NCBI RefSeq assembly: GCF_907164555.1
Contig: NZ_CAJQZC010000003.1
Coordinates: 434,001-498,000, forward strand
Direction: 5' to 3'
DNA: 64,000 nt
From: Paraburkholderia saeva
GTDB taxonomy: Bacteria > Pseudomonadota > Gammaproteobacteria > Burkholderiales > Burkholderiaceae
Shown here: positions 9,834 to 22,343 of the stretch, one piece after another
Numbering within the stretch: the first letter of the stretch is position 1
Layout: each line of letters begins with the position of its first letter
Translations under genes and position numbers: made by a program
The notes under the pieces: model-generated
What the model was told of the DNA's origin: nothing
The model's database searches: none
What the model saw: the letters and a program-made list of their open reading frames with translations, nothing else

Positions 9834-11557
9834 GCGCCGTCCTGATCGAGCGCCGCAGCGGCGAGGGGCGCCACGCCGAGGTGCGCCAGAAGAGCCATTG
9901 GCATGACCGGATTGCGCAGCTGGCGCTTCTGCTGATGTGTGCGTTTCTCGGCATGTTTCTGCTGGTGCCGCTGGCACTCGTCATCGGTAAATGCTTCGTC
10001 GACGCGGATGGCCGCTTCGTGGGGCTGGCCAATTTCACCGGCTATCTGGTCGATTCGGGTGTGTGGACGTCGACGCTGCACTCGGTCACGGTTGCCTGCC
10101 TCGTGACGGCGATCGTGATTCCGATGGCTTTTACGTTCGCCTATGCGCTGACCCGGTCGTGCATGCCGATGAAGAACGCCGCCCGCACGATCGCGCTGCT
10201 TCCGCTGCTGGCGCCGACGCTGCTGTCCGCGGTTTCGTTCATTTACTGGTTTGGTAACTCGGGCATCCTGAAACCGCTGCTTCATGGGCATTCGATCTAC
10301 GGGCTGCCGGGCATCGTATGCAGTCTGGTCTATGCGGCTTTCCCGCATGTGCTGATGATTCTCGTGACGGCGCTATCGCTTTCCGACGGACGCCTGTATG
10401 AAGCGGCCGACGCGATGGGCACGCGCCGCAGGCGCAAGTTCTTCACGATCACGCTGCCGGGCGCGAAGTACGGGTTGATCAGCGCGACGATGGTGTCGTT
10501 CACGATCTGCATCAACGACTTCGGCGTGCCTGTCGTGATCGGCGGACCTTATTCGGTACTGTCAACCGATATCTACAAGCTGATCATCGGCTTGCAGGAC
10601 TTCAACCGGAGCGCGGTGGTCAGCCTGCTGCTGCTCTGTCCGGCACTGGTCGCGTTTGCCGTCGACTTCTTCATTCGCCGCAAGCAGCAGTCGCAACTCG
10701 GCGCGCGTTCGACGCCGTATCAGCCGAAACCCTCTCGCGGCTTCGATATCGCGATGCTCGGGTATTGCGGGATTGTCTGCGCGCTGTTGCTCGCTGTGGT
10801 CGGCATTTCGGTGTTCGCTTCGTTTGTGAAGTTCTGGCCGTACCAGATGAGCCTCGGCTTGCAGCACTACAAGATGGGACTCATCGGGGCCGGGATCTTC
10901 GACGCGTACAAGAACAGCCTGAAAATGGCCGTGTGCGTGGCGATCGGCGGCACGATCATCGTGTTCGGCGGCGCATATCTCGTAGAGAAAACGCGTGGGC
11001 CGCGCTGGTTACGAGGATTTATCAACCTGTGCGCCATCCTGCCGATGGGTGTTCCGGGACTGGTGCTCGGCATCAGCTATATCTTTCTGTTCAACTCGCC
11101 CGCCAACCCGTTGAACGGCCTTTACGGCACGCTCGCGCTGCTCGCAATCGTCACGGTGGTGCACTACTACTCGTCGAGCCACCTGACGGCGGTTACCGCG
11201 CTGCGCCAGATCGACAACGAGTTCGAAGCGGTCTCGGCCTCGCTGAAAGTGCCCTTCTACAAGACGTTTTTGCGCGTCACCGTGCCTGTGTGCCTGCCGT
11301 CGATCCTGCAGATCGCGCGCTATCTGTTCGTCAACGGCATGACGACGGTGTCGGCTGTGGCGTTTCTCTACTCACCCGACACGCAGCCCGCCTCCGTCGC
11401 CATCCTCAATCTCGATGACGCCGGACAGATCGGACCGGCCGCGGCGATGGCCACGCTCGTGCTCGTGACCGCTGCATTCGCCTGTGTGCTGTTTGCCTGC
11501 GTGTCGCATGGCGTGTTGCGTAGAACCCAGGCATGGCGCACGTCGCGCCGTGGCTGA
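9830..11557 (+). CDS. phnU: 2-aminoethylphosphonate ABC transporter, fused permease
   Basis: Inner-membrane channel of the AEP importer. The 575-residue protein contains two complete permease halves in one chain, each with its own EAA loop: EAADAMGTRRRRKFFTITLPGA in the first half and EAVSASLKVPFYKTFLRVTVPV in the second, separated by a basic linker (RRKQQSQLG). About twelve membrane segments are expected. The ATG at 9830 is preferred over the upstream start at 9797 because it overlaps the phnT stop as ATGA and has AAGGAG upstream (9816-9821). The fused layout is characteristic of Burkholderia-type PhnU. Confidence 0.9.
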   Translation: MSAVLIERRSGEGRHAEVRQKSHWHDRIAQLALLLMCAFLGMFLLVPLALVIGKCFVDADGRFVGLANFTGYLVDSGVWTSTLHSVTVACLVTAIVIPMAFTFAYALTRSCMPMKNAARTIALLPLLAPTLLSAVSFIYWFGNSGILKPLLHGHSIYGLPGIVCSLVYAAFPHVLMILVTALSLSDGRLYEAADAMGTRRRRKFFTITLPGAKYGLISATMVSFTICINDFGVPVVIGGPYSVLSTDIYKLIIGLQDFNRSAVVSLLLLCPALVAFAVDFFIRRKQQSQLGARSTPYQPKPSRGFDIAMLGYCGIVCALLLAVVGISVFASFVKFWPYQMSLGLQHYKMGLIGAGIFDAYKNSLKMAVCVAIGGTIIVFGGAYLVEKTRGPRWLRGFINLCAILPMGVPGLVLGISYIFLFNSPANPLNGLYGTLALLAIVTVVHYYSSSHLTAVTALRQIDNEFEAVSASLKVPFYKTFLRVTVPVCLPSILQIARYLFVNGMTTVSAVAFLYSPDTQPASVAILNLDDAGQIGPAAAMATLVLVTAAFACVLFACVSHGVLRRTQAWRTSRRG

Positions 11558-11591
11558 AACCCGTCTTCATAAAGACCTGTAAGGAGCAACC

Positions 11592-12722
11592 ATGACTCTC
11601 CCTTCCCAGCCCATTCTGCTTACCCCTGGTCCGCTGACGACCTCAGAGCGCACGCGTCAGGCGATGCTGCGCGACTGGGGATCATGGGACGGCGACTTCA
11701 ATCAGATCACCGCCCGTGTCCGCCAGCAGACGCTGCGTATCGCGCATGGCGAAGACTCGCATGAATGCGTGCCGATGCAAGGCAGCGGCACGTTCTCGGT
11801 CGAAGCGGCGATTGGCACGCTGGTTCCCCGCAACGGGCACGTACTCGTGCCGAACAACGGCGCCTATTGCCAGCGCATCGCGAAGATCTGCCGGGCGCTT
11901 GGCCGTCGCCACCAGACCCTCGACTACCCGGAAGACGCGCAGGTCAAGGCGGCTGACGTCGACCGCGCGCTGGCGGCCGACGCGACCATTACGCATGTTG
12001 CGCTCGTGCATTGCGAAACCGGCGCTGGCGTGCTCAACCCTTTGCATGAAATCGCGCTCGTCGTCGCGAAGCATGGACGCAGTCTGATCATCGACGCGAT
12101 GAGTTCGTTCGGCGCCATCGACATCGATGCGCGCCAGACGCCATTCGACGCGGTCGTGGCGGCGTCCGGCAAATGTCTGGAAGGCGTGCCCGGCATGGGC
12201 TTCGTGATCATCCGCCGCAGTGTGCTGGAGCAATGCGAGGGCAATAGTCCGTCGCTCGCGCTGGATCTGTACGACCAATGGGCGTACATGAACCGTACGA
12301 CGCAATGGCGCTTTACGCCGCCCACCCACGTCGTCGCGGCACTCGATCAGGCGATTGCGCAATACGTGGAGGAGGGCGGCCAGGAAGCGCGTGGCGGGCG
12401 TTACGCCAGCAATTGCCGGGCGCTGATCGAAGGCATGGCCGCACTCGGTTTTCGAACCTTTCTTGACCCGGCGATTCAGGCGCCGATTATCGTCACGTTC
12501 CATGCGCCTGACGACCCCCGCTACGACTTCAAGACGTTCTATACGGAAGTGAAAAAGCGCGGCTACATCCTGTATCCGGGCAAGCTGACGCAACTCGAAA
12601 CGTTCCGGGTCGGCTGTATCGGACACTTCGGCGAATCCGGCATTCCGGGTGCGGTCGCGGCGATTGCCGATGCGCTGAAGGTGATGGGTATCACGCAGGT
12701 ATCGGCGAAAGCGCTGGCCTGA
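11592..12722 (+). CDS. phnW: 2-aminoethylphosphonate--pyruvate transaminase
   Basis: PLP-dependent class-V aminotransferase that converts AEP and pyruvate into phosphonoacetaldehyde and L-alanine, the entry step of the pathway. Length 376 residues matches the family. The PLP-binding lysine is K194 in [14 protein letters not shown], the cofactor-nitrogen aspartate is D168 in IIDAMSSFG, and the N-terminal [10 protein letters not shown] and [11 protein letters not shown] are hallmark motifs. An AAGGAG site lies just before the ATG. There is no phosphonatase (phnX) gene beside it; the product is instead handled by PhnY and PhnA in the divergent operon. Confidence 0.95.
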   Translation: MTLPSQPILLTPGPLTTSERTRQAMLRDWGSWDGDFNQITARVRQQTLRIAHGEDSHECVPMQGSGTFSVEAAIGTLVPRNGHVLVPNNGAYCQRIAKICRALGRRHQTLDYPEDAQVKAADVDRALAADATITHVALVHCETGAGVLNPLHEIALVVAKHGRSLIIDAMSSFGAIDIDARQTPFDAVVAASGKCLEGVPGMGFVIIRRSVLEQCEGNSPSLALDLYDQWAYMNRTTQWRFTPPTHVVAALDQAIAQYVEEGGQEARGGRYASNCRALIEGMAALGFRTFLDPAIQAPIIVTFHAPDDPRYDFKTFYTEVKKRGYILYPGKLTQLETFRVGCIGHFGESGIPGAVAAIADALKVMGITQVSAKALA

Positions 12723-12819
12723 ACATGCCCACGTGCGAGGGCTTCTTTCCGCTGCTCCGGGGAAGAAGTCTTTTCTTTCGCGTGGTGGCGTTAAATCGTT
12801 GTATCAATGCGAGCACTTC

Positions 12820-14208
12820 ATGCGTCCGTTCTGGATTGAACAGGCACTCTTCGCCGATGGTTCACTCGCGCCCGCACTGCAGGGCGCGACGACTGCCGAT
12901 GTCTGCATTGTCGGCGGCGGTTTTACGGGTTTGTGGACTGCTATTCAGGCAAAACAGGCAAAGCCCGATCTCGACATTGTGATTATCGAGAGCGATCTGT
13001 GCGGCGCGGGCGCAAGCGGCCGTAACGGTGGCTGCCTGCTGACGTGGTCGACGAAATTCTTCACGCTGCGGCGCCTGTATGGCGAGGCCGAAGCGATCCG
13101 GCTGGTGAAAGCATCGGAGGCTGCTGTCGGACGGATTCGCGACTTCTGCGTCGAGCATGATATCGACGCCGAGCTTCGACTCGATGGCACGCTCTACACG
13201 GCGACCTCACGCGCGCAAATTGGCCTGCTCGACCCCGTGATCGCCGCACTGAGCGAGCATGGCATCAATTCCTATCAACATCTTGCGCCGGAAGAAGTGG
13301 CGAAGCGTTCCGGCTCGGCGCGCAATCTCGGCGGTGTGTATTCGCCGGTCGCGGCGACGGTCCATCCGGGCAAGCTCGTGCGCGGCTTGCGACGTGTTGC
13401 GATGGAAATGGGCATTCGTATCTACGAGCGCACGCCGATGCTGGAGTTCAATTCAGGCGAATGCGTGACCGTACATACACCGGCTGGCAGCGTGACAGCC
13501 TCGAGACTTGTGCTCGCGATCAATGCGTGGATGGCGAGTCGCTTCCGGCAATTCGAGCGCACGCTCGCTGTCGTTTCCAGCGACATGATCGTCACCGAGA
13601 AATGTCCGGAACTGCTGCAGCAGATCGGCTTGAAGGACGGGGTATCGGTGCTCGACTCGCGCATCTTCGTTTATTACTATCGCAGCACCCCGGACGGCCG
13701 GCTGATGCTCGGCAAGGGCGGCAATACGTTCGCCTGGCGCGGCCGGATCGCGCCGGTGTTCGACCAGCGTTCGCCGTATGAGGCCGATCTTGCGCGCAGC
13801 CTGCACGAGTTCTTTCCGGCGTTGCGCGACGTGCCGGTGACGGCGAGCTGGAACGGTCCGTCCGATCGATCGGTCACCGGCTTTCCGTTTTTTGGCCGGC
13901 TTGATGATGCGCCGAACGTCTTCTATGGATTCGGCTATTCGGGCAATGGTGTCGGGCCGACCTGGATGGGCGGACAGATTCTGTCCTCACTGGTGCTTGG
14001 GCTCGACAACGCATGGACGCGAAGCCCCTTGACGCGAGGTCCGCTGGGACATTTTCCGCCGGAGCCAATACGTTACGTGGGCTCCATTGCAGTGCGCGAC
14101 GCGATCCGCCGCAAGGAACGCGCGGAAGACGAGGACCGCCAGCCGTGGCTCGTCGACCGGTTGCTCAGCAAGCTTGCCAATGCCGCCGGTAAATCGGACA
14201 AGGCGTAG
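12820..14208 (+). CDS. FAD-dependent aminophosphonate oxidoreductase (DadA-like)
   Basis: Flavin amine oxidase of the DadA/glycine-oxidase fold, 462 residues from the ATG at 12820. The dinucleotide-binding motif is VCIVGGGFTGLWTA with the acidic partner IIESD, then GASGRNGG; the C-terminal FAD signature is FYGFGYSGNGVGPT. Flavoenzymes of this kind recur next to phnW in AEP gene clusters and, from published work on that group, can oxidise N-methyl-AEP and sometimes AEP directly to phosphonoacetaldehyde. Here it is last in the phnS-T-U-W operon, 97 bp after phnW. It would widen the substrate range or bypass the need for pyruvate. Exact substrate is not decided by the sequence. Confidence 0.85.
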   Translation: MRPFWIEQALFADGSLAPALQGATTADVCIVGGGFTGLWTAIQAKQAKPDLDIVIIESDLCGAGASGRNGGCLLTWSTKFFTLRRLYGEAEAIRLVKASEAAVGRIRDFCVEHDIDAELRLDGTLYTATSRAQIGLLDPVIAALSEHGINSYQHLAPEEVAKRSGSARNLGGVYSPVAATVHPGKLVRGLRRVAMEMGIRIYERTPMLEFNSGECVTVHTPAGSVTASRLVLAINAWMASRFRQFERTLAVVSSDMIVTEKCPELLQQIGLKDGVSVLDSRIFVYYYRSTPDGRLMLGKGGNTFAWRGRIAPVFDQRSPYEADLARSLHEFFPALRDVPVTASWNGPSDRSVTGFPFFGRLDDAPNVFYGFGYSGNGVGPTWMGGQILSSLVLGLDNAWTRSPLTRGPLGHFPPEPIRYVGSIAVRDAIRRKERAEDEDRQPWLVDRLLSKLANAAGKSDKA

Positions 14209-14231
14209 CGGCCGTCCTGCGCGTTTCAGCG

Positions 14232-14945
14232 TTAGCTTTTACCCATATTGTCCGCGCACGCTGCCCAATGTTCGTGGGCGCGGCGCATTCTTGCGAGGCC
14301 ATGAGCGACGTGTTCACGCACGAGCGTAACGGCGCGCTCCGCATCGCCTTTCGCGAGCGCGTTGACGATTTTTTCGTGCTCCGCGACTGAGATAGCCAGC
14401 GCGCTCTTGTCCGTTTCAATCGCAGCCTGACGCAGCAAGCCCAGTTGGCGGACGAGATGTCGATAGGTTTCGACCAGATGCCGGTTGCCGACACCCACCA
14501 CCATTGCGTCGTGCAACTGGACGTTCAATGTCGTGTACAGGGTGAGGTCGTGGTCTTTCTTCGCTGCTTTCATCGAAGCGAGGATGCCTTTAAGCGTCGC
14601 AAGCGTCTCAGGCGTCATGCGGTCGGCTAACGCACGGGCTACCGATTCGTCCAGCATGGCGCGGACTTCGTAAATCTCCTCGGCCTCACGTAACGAGAGC
14701 GCGCGTACTGTGACGCCGCGGTTTTTTTCGGTCTTTAACAATCCAGCCTGTTCGAGCGCGCGGAACGCTTCCCGCAAGGGGCCGCGAGACACATTCAACC
14801 GGGCGGAAACTTCGACTTCGTTCAATTTCTCCCCGGGGGCGAATTCCCCGGAGACGATGCTGCGTTCAAGCGTTTCCTGAACCAGCGTGGCAAGGGAATG
14901 CCGCTGCAGAAGCTCAATGGCGCCGGACGTTGTTGACATGGTCAT
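14232..14945 (-). CDS. phnR: GntR-family phosphonate-utilisation regulator
   Basis: FadR/FCD-type repressor, 237 residues from the ATG at 14945 (a second ATG at 14939 is possible). The winged helix (about 20-85) includes FAPGEKLNEVEVSARLNVSRGPLREAFRALE, and the FCD ligand domain has YEVRAMLDESVARAL and conserved histidines near 135 and 200. It is convergent with the flavoprotein gene. Members of this Burkholderia-specific group sit beside AEP genes. A TTGTCAACAA element near its own -35 matches one between phnA and phnS, suggesting it controls both operons and itself. The phosphonate or phosphonoacetaldehyde is the likely inducer. Confidence 0.85.
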   Translation of the reverse strand: MTMSTTSGAIELLQRHSLATLVQETLERSIVSGEFAPGEKLNEVEVSARLNVSRGPLREAFRALEQAGLLKTEKNRGVTVRALSLREAEEIYEVRAMLDESVARALADRMTPETLATLKGILASMKAAKKDHDLTLYTTLNVQLHDAMVVGVGNRHLVETYRHLVRQLGLLRQAAIETDKSALAISVAEHEKIVNALAKGDAERAVTLVREHVAHGLARMRRAHEHWAACADNMGKS

Positions 14946-15002
14946 GGATGAGCGATTTTGAAAGCGAAAAATGGGTGACGTATCGTCAGCTTCGTCAACA
15001 TA

Positions 15003-15041
15003 GCTTGCGGCGTTGTATATTGTCAACAAGCGTCAGTTGAC
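15003..15041 (-). promoter_or_regulatory. phnR promoter with GntR-type operator
   Basis: Reading the minus strand, TTGACA (15026-15021) is followed 18 bp later by TATGTT, upstream of the phnR start. The -35 box is embedded in TTGTCAACAA (plus-strand 15020-15029), the same ten bases found in the phnA/phnS divergent promoter. A wider inverted repeat GTCAAC-N8-GTTGAC spans 15022-15041. The placement fits autoregulation by the GntR protein. Confidence 0.5.
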
Positions 15042-15125
15042 TGAGATCAGGAACCGGACATCGATCGTCCCGACGCGCGCGAGAGCGGATTCGCACCCGC
15101 GCTTTTATGCGTCTCACTTCTTACC

Positions 15126-16025
15126 CTACGCCTCGCGCGCGGCAACCTCGCCGCCTTGCTCGACCAATATCTGATTGACCACGTCGAGGAAAGCCCGAAC
15201 CAGCCGGGCGGCCTTGCGCTCGGCGAGGCAGGCCACGTGCGCGTGAGTCAATACCTGCTCGCCACGGATCGTCAGCTTGCGCAGTCGGGCGTCGTCAACA
15301 TGCTCGCGCTCTGACACGGCCGCTATGCCAAGCCCCAATATCACCGCTTCGCGCACGGCCTCGCGGCTGCCCACTTCCAGCGCGAAGTTGGGCTGGATGT
15401 CGTGATGGCGTAACGCATCCTCCAGCGCCTTTCGCGTGGTGGAACCCGGCTCGCGCATGATCATCGGCTCGGCACGCAGTTCCTCGAGCCGGACGCTTCG
15501 GCGGCGCGCCAGCCGATGCGTGGCCGGAACGATGATGACCAGCGGATGCAGACGATACGGCAGGTAGTAGAGCCGCGGATCGGACCCGTACTGCGCAAGC
15601 AGCGCGACGTCCGTCTCGTAGGACAGCAGGCTGCGCACAATTTCCTCGGAATTGCCAAGCCGCATCGATACCCGCAACCCCGGATAGCGCAAATGGAACG
15701 CCGCGACGATTTCCATCGCGTGTAGCGGCCCGACCGCGCCCACGCGAATGATGCCGGTTGTCAGACCCGCTGATTCCTTCAGAAAGTCGATTGCCTCCTG
15801 TTCGTTACCGAACATCCGCTGCGCAATCGCATACAACGTTTCCCCCGCCGCGGTCAGCATGATCCGGCGGCCGCTGCGATGGAACAGTTCCACGCCGTAA
15901 CTCTCTTCCAGATCCCGCACCTGCGTCGTGACAGTCGGCTGGCTGACGTGCAACGCACGCGCGGCCGCGGTCACACTGCCGTGCTTGCCGACGGCGTAAA
16001 ACGAACGCAATTGAGTGAGTCGCAT
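15126..16025 (-). CDS. LysR-family regulator of aminoethylphosphonate catabolism
   Basis: LysR-type activator, 299 residues from the ATG at 16025, which places MRLTQLRSFYAVGKHGSVTA at the expected N-terminal start. The frame continues upstream to 16700 but overlaps the divergent dehydrogenase gene, so that part is not real. The helix-turn-helix is residues about 15-45 (VTAAARALHVSQPTVTTQVRDLE); the effector-binding domain is about 90-290. It is transcribed away from the iron alcohol dehydrogenase at 16.1 kb across a 102-bp region with repeated ATACATCGA sequences, the usual geometry for LysR control of the divergent operon. CysB/AEP-associated LysR proteins are the nearest match. Confidence 0.88.
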   Translation of the reverse strand: MRLTQLRSFYAVGKHGSVTAAARALHVSQPTVTTQVRDLEESYGVELFHRSGRRIMLTAAGETLYAIAQRMFGNEQEAIDFLKESAGLTTGIIRVGAVGPLHAMEIVAAFHLRYPGLRVSMRLGNSEEIVRSLLSYETDVALLAQYGSDPRLYYLPYRLHPLVIIVPATHRLARRRSVRLEELRAEPMIMREPGSTTRKALEDALRHHDIQPNFALEVGSREAVREAVILGLGIAAVSEREHVDDARLRKLTIRGEQVLTHAHVACLAERKAARLVRAFLDVVNQILVEQGGEVAAREA

Positions 16026-16036
16026 AGATTGACTGA

Positions 16037-16089
16037 ATACATCGACAGAAATATTTGTATTTTTACTATACATCGATGTTTCCCATAAT
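16037..16089 (+). promoter_or_regulatory. Candidate LysR operator and promoter of the second phosphonate operon
   Basis: ATACATCGA occurs twice as a direct repeat (16037-16045 and 16068-16076), 31 bp or three helical turns apart. An inverted pair ATACA (16037-16041) and TGTAT (16056-16060) frames the first. A -10-like CATAAT (16084-16089) lies 16 bp from a poor -35 (TTTACT), as expected for an activator-dependent promoter reading into the dehydrogenase gene at 16128. The assignment is by position and symmetry only. Confidence 0.45.
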
Positions 16090-16127
16090 TCATCCGTAAC
16101 GCGTAGTTCACCAAATGAGGGGAGACG

Positions 16128-17219
16128 ATGAACGGAGTTTTCTGGAATCCTGTAGAGGTCAATTTCGGCCCCGGTTGTATCGAGCGTCTGCCCGAAATAC
16201 TTGCTGGCCGCCGCGCTGTCGTTGTGACGTTTGCGGAGGCGGCGCAGATCGGGCTCGTGAAACGGGTGCGCGAACTGTGCGGCGACGGCGTCGTCGACGT
16301 GATCGACGACGTCCAGCCGAACCCGGATGTCACGCATATCGCGGGGTTGTATCGCGACTTCTGGCAGCGGCATGAAGGGTGTCCGGTTATCGTCGCGATC
16401 GGCGGCGGCAGCGTGCTCGACACGGCGAAAACGCTGATGGTCGGAACAGCAAGCGGTGAGTTCGACGAACTGCTGGCCTTGCTCGATACGGGCAAGCCGT
16501 TCACGCCGCCGCGTGTGAAGTCGCTGATAACCGTCCCGACGACAGCCGGCACCGGCAGCGAAGTCACGCCGTGGGCGACGATCTGGGACCGTACGATCAA
16601 GCAGCGCAAATATTCGCTGCAGCTGCCGCAGACATGGCCCGAGGCCGCGATCATCGACTCGGACCTCACGCTGTCGCTGCCGCTGTCGGTAACGGTGCAA
16701 AGCGGTCTCGATGCGCTGTCACACGCACTCGAAGCGATCTGGAACGTCAACGCTAACCCGATTTCCGACGAATTCGCCGTATCGGCCGCGCGCGACATGC
16801 TGGCGACGTTGCCTGAACTCGTCAGCAATCCGCAGGACCGGACGCTTCGCGAGCGCGCTTCGCTCGCCGCGCTCAAAGCCGGCCTCGCTTTCTCGAACAC
16901 GAAGACCGCGCTGGCGCATTCCATTTCGTACGAGATGACGATTCATCACGGCCTGCCTCATGGCATTGCGTGTTCGTTCACGCTGCCCATGGTGCTGGAA
17001 CTCGCGCGTGGGAAAAGCGCGGCCCGCGACGCGGTGCTCGCGAAGGTCTTTCCGTGCCCGTTGCACGAAGCGCGCGACTACCTGACAAGGTTTCTCGAAG
17101 CGCTGGGTGTCCAGACGTCGTTTTCGAGCTACGGCGTGAGTGTCGAGGAATCGGACAGGATGATTGCGCACGCGCTGAGCGGTCCGCGCGGTCGCAATTT
17201 CATCGCCGCGACAGCCTGA
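16128..17219 (+). CDS. Phosphonate-associated iron-containing alcohol dehydrogenase
   Basis: Group III metal-dependent alcohol dehydrogenase, 363 residues, normal length. NAD-binding GGGS is at 92-95, the conserved TTAGTGSE at 138-145, and the iron ligands are D195, H199, H264 and H278, all present. This subgroup is found in phosphonate gene clusters and is related to enzymes that interconvert phosphonoacetaldehyde and 2-hydroxyethylphosphonate. It opens an operon with an MFS carrier, phnA and phnY, and a LysR gene is divergent. In this context oxidation of 2-hydroxyethylphosphonate to phosphonoacetaldehyde is the most attractive role; reduction of excess aldehyde is the alternative. GGGGAGA precedes the start. 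Confidence 0.85.
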   Translation: MNGVFWNPVEVNFGPGCIERLPEILAGRRAVVVTFAEAAQIGLVKRVRELCGDGVVDVIDDVQPNPDVTHIAGLYRDFWQRHEGCPVIVAIGGGSVLDTAKTLMVGTASGEFDELLALLDTGKPFTPPRVKSLITVPTTAGTGSEVTPWATIWDRTIKQRKYSLQLPQTWPEAAIIDSDLTLSLPLSVTVQSGLDALSHALEAIWNVNANPISDEFAVSAARDMLATLPELVSNPQDRTLRERASLAALKAGLAFSNTKTALAHSISYEMTIHHGLPHGIACSFTLPMVLELARGKSAARDAVLAKVFPCPLHEARDYLTRFLEALGVQTSFSSYGVSVEESDRMIAHALSGPRGRNFIAATA

Positions 17220-17394
17220 AGTTCTGGCAGCGGTGATCCAAAAGGATCAGCATCACGCAGATAGAGGAGGAGCCGACCTATCCGGTTTCGCACCGGCGCA
17301 TTTCGACGCACAACAAAAGCCGCATGAAAGGCAAGTGCCGAGGCAGCGAACGTCAGACGACGTCATGCGTCCGGCAACTATCAGGAGACAAGCA

Positions 17395-21472
<4,078 letters not shown>

Positions 21473-21511
21473 CATCGGGGCTGATGTGCATCTGATAACA
21501 AGGAGAAAGCG

Positions 21512-22195
21512 ATGCCGGGCAATATCGAACTGATCGCAAGGCTGCTGTTTGCCGCGGTGCTGGGTGGCGCCATCGGCTTCGAGCGCGAGCGGTTTGCATT
21601 TCCGGCCGGGCTGCGCACGCACATGCTGGTGTGCGTGGCGTCCTCGCTCGTGATGATCGTCTCGGCGTTCGGCTTCGAGGACACCCGCTCGATGCCGAAC
21701 ATCGCCCTCGATCCGTCACGTGTAGCGGCGCAGGTCGTGTCGGGGATCGGCTTTCTCGGTGCCGGCGCAATCCTGCTACGCGGCGAAGTAGTACGAGGGC
21801 TGACGACGGCGGCGAGCGTCTGGGCGGTGGCGGGCATCGGCCTCGCGGCGGGCGGCGGACTCTACGTGCTGGCGCTGGCGGCAACAGTGATCATCCTCAC
21901 GACGCTCACGTGGGTCAAACCCGTGGCGCGCCAGTTGCGGGCCAAAGGGAAGCTGCGCCGCGCGCTGCGTCTTCAGGTTGACCGCGGAGCGATCACGCTG
22001 CCAGTCCTGTGTCGCCTGTTCGGCGAGGACGGCCCGCGACTCAGGCACATCAGCGTGCATCCGGACGACGACGAACAGCGCGACTTCATCACGATTTCGC
22101 TGTCGCGTATGTCGGCTGAGGAGTTCGTCGCGTATCGCAACATGCTTTGCGATCTGATCGGCGTGCGCGAGGTAGAGGAGATCGAAGTCCACTGA
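21512..22195 (+). CDS. MgtC/SapB-family membrane protein
   Basis: Integral membrane protein of 227 residues with about five N-terminal helices and a soluble C-terminal ACT-like domain (about 140-227). Family motifs are GFERERFAFPAGLRTHMLV and SGIGFLGAGAILL. MgtC proteins are linked to magnesium limitation, intracellular survival and, in some bacteria, control of phosphate uptake. It starts 39 bp after phnY copy 2 on the same strand with AAGGAG upstream, so it may be co-transcribed with the phosphonate operon. A role in handling the phosphate or magnesium shift caused by phosphonate breakdown is an inference. Confidence 0.85.
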   Translation: MPGNIELIARLLFAAVLGGAIGFERERFAFPAGLRTHMLVCVASSLVMIVSAFGFEDTRSMPNIALDPSRVAAQVVSGIGFLGAGAILLRGEVVRGLTTAASVWAVAGIGLAAGGGLYVLALAATVIILTTLTWVKPVARQLRAKGKLRRALRLQVDRGAITLPVLCRLFGEDGPRLRHISVHPDDDEQRDFITISLSRMSAEEFVAYRNMLCDLIGVREVEEIEVH

Positions 22196-22343
22196 CTGCG
22201 AAGGGGCGCGCGCCATTCTGAATAGTCGACTTGACGCGCCGACCGCTTTGCCCGCAACGCGACAACGCCCAATCGCGTCGAAATCGACACCCCGCCACGC
22301 AGTTCGAGTGCGCGTGCCAAAGAACACGCATCGAGGCGCGGGT

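Noticed and set aside
11682..12626. Minus-strand open frame opposite phnW
   Set aside because: Low-complexity Arg/His-rich translation with no recognisable domain; the phnW frame is unambiguous.
15126..16700. Long N-terminal extension of the LysR gene
   Set aside because: The extension overlaps the divergent dehydrogenase; the LysR helix-turn-helix starts properly at the ATG at 16025.
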